Shown here: one piece after another, positions 5,956 to 5,982 of the stretch | Position numbering within the stretch: position 1 is the first letter of the stretch | Layout: every line of letters starts with the position of its first letter | DNA from: Flavobacteriales bacterium UBA6772 | GTDB lineage: Bacteria > Bacteroidota > Bacteroidia > Flavobacteriales > UBA7430 | NCBI GenBank assembly: GCA_002453265.1 | Contig: DKGK01000055.1 | Location: 1-5,982 of the forward strand | Direction of reading: 5' to 3' | Length of the DNA: 5,982 nucleotides | Notes under the pieces: generated by a model | What the model was told of the DNA's origin: nothing | The model's input: the letters and a program-made list of their open reading frames with translations, nothing else | Database searches by the model: none | Made by a program: the position numbers and the translations under genes

Positions 5956-5982
5956 CGCGGGGTGGAGCAGTTGGTAGCTCGT
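5956..5982 (+). tRNA. Initiator tRNA-Met (fMet), 5' part only
   Basis: The first 27 bases of a tRNA: acceptor arm CGCGGGG (5956-5962), TG, D-stem GAGC/GCTC (5965-5968 / 5977-5980) around the loop AGTTGGTA, then G26 and T27. The sequence closely matches bacterial tRNA-fMet, and the A11-U24 pair in the D-stem is a mark of initiator tRNAs. C1 fits the unpaired 1-72 position of initiators, but position 72 and the CAT anticodon lie past the window edge. Confidence 0.88.

Overview
The window looks like chromosomal DNA of a marine-type Bacteroidota, most likely a Flavobacteriia member. The base composition is AT-rich. Genes lack Shine-Dalgarno sequences, and the TAnnTTTG promoter element typical of Bacteroidota lies just upstream of era and of a tRNA. 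An adjacent era-der pair is present, and one secreted protein carries the 'GCT..aCNY...DGSC' cysteine motifs common in this phylum. All protein genes are on the minus strand; only the tRNA at the right edge is on the plus strand.

From right to left (the direction of transcription): an initiator tRNA-Met gene begins at 5956 and runs off the right edge, with its own promoter. Divergent from it is a two-gene operon, era (5777-4887) then der (4883-3576). Both encode GTPases of ribosome assembly and are separated by 3 bases. Transcription starts almost at the era ATG and ends at a strong hairpin terminator overlapping the der stop codon.

Next is a 199-base gap that is not empty. It holds a second intrinsic terminator about 17 bases before the start of a 534-residue SAM-dependent methyltransferase gene (3376-1772). 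Upstream of that terminator are a short GTG-initiated ORF containing Cys-Tyr-Cys-Pro codons and two alternative hairpins that compete for the same bases. This has the full layout of a ribosome-mediated transcription attenuator. It is the most interesting item in the window and would place the methyltransferase under translational control, perhaps by cysteine supply.

After a 58-base gap without a visible terminator comes a secreted protein (1713 leftward, open at the left edge). It has a signal peptide, two copies of a beta-rich module each followed by a cysteine-rich segment, and a long alpha-helical region of near-identical 108-bp (36-residue) tandem repeats. The methyltransferase and the secreted protein may share a transcript. 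era, der and the tRNA are housekeeping translation genes; the left half is accessory in character.
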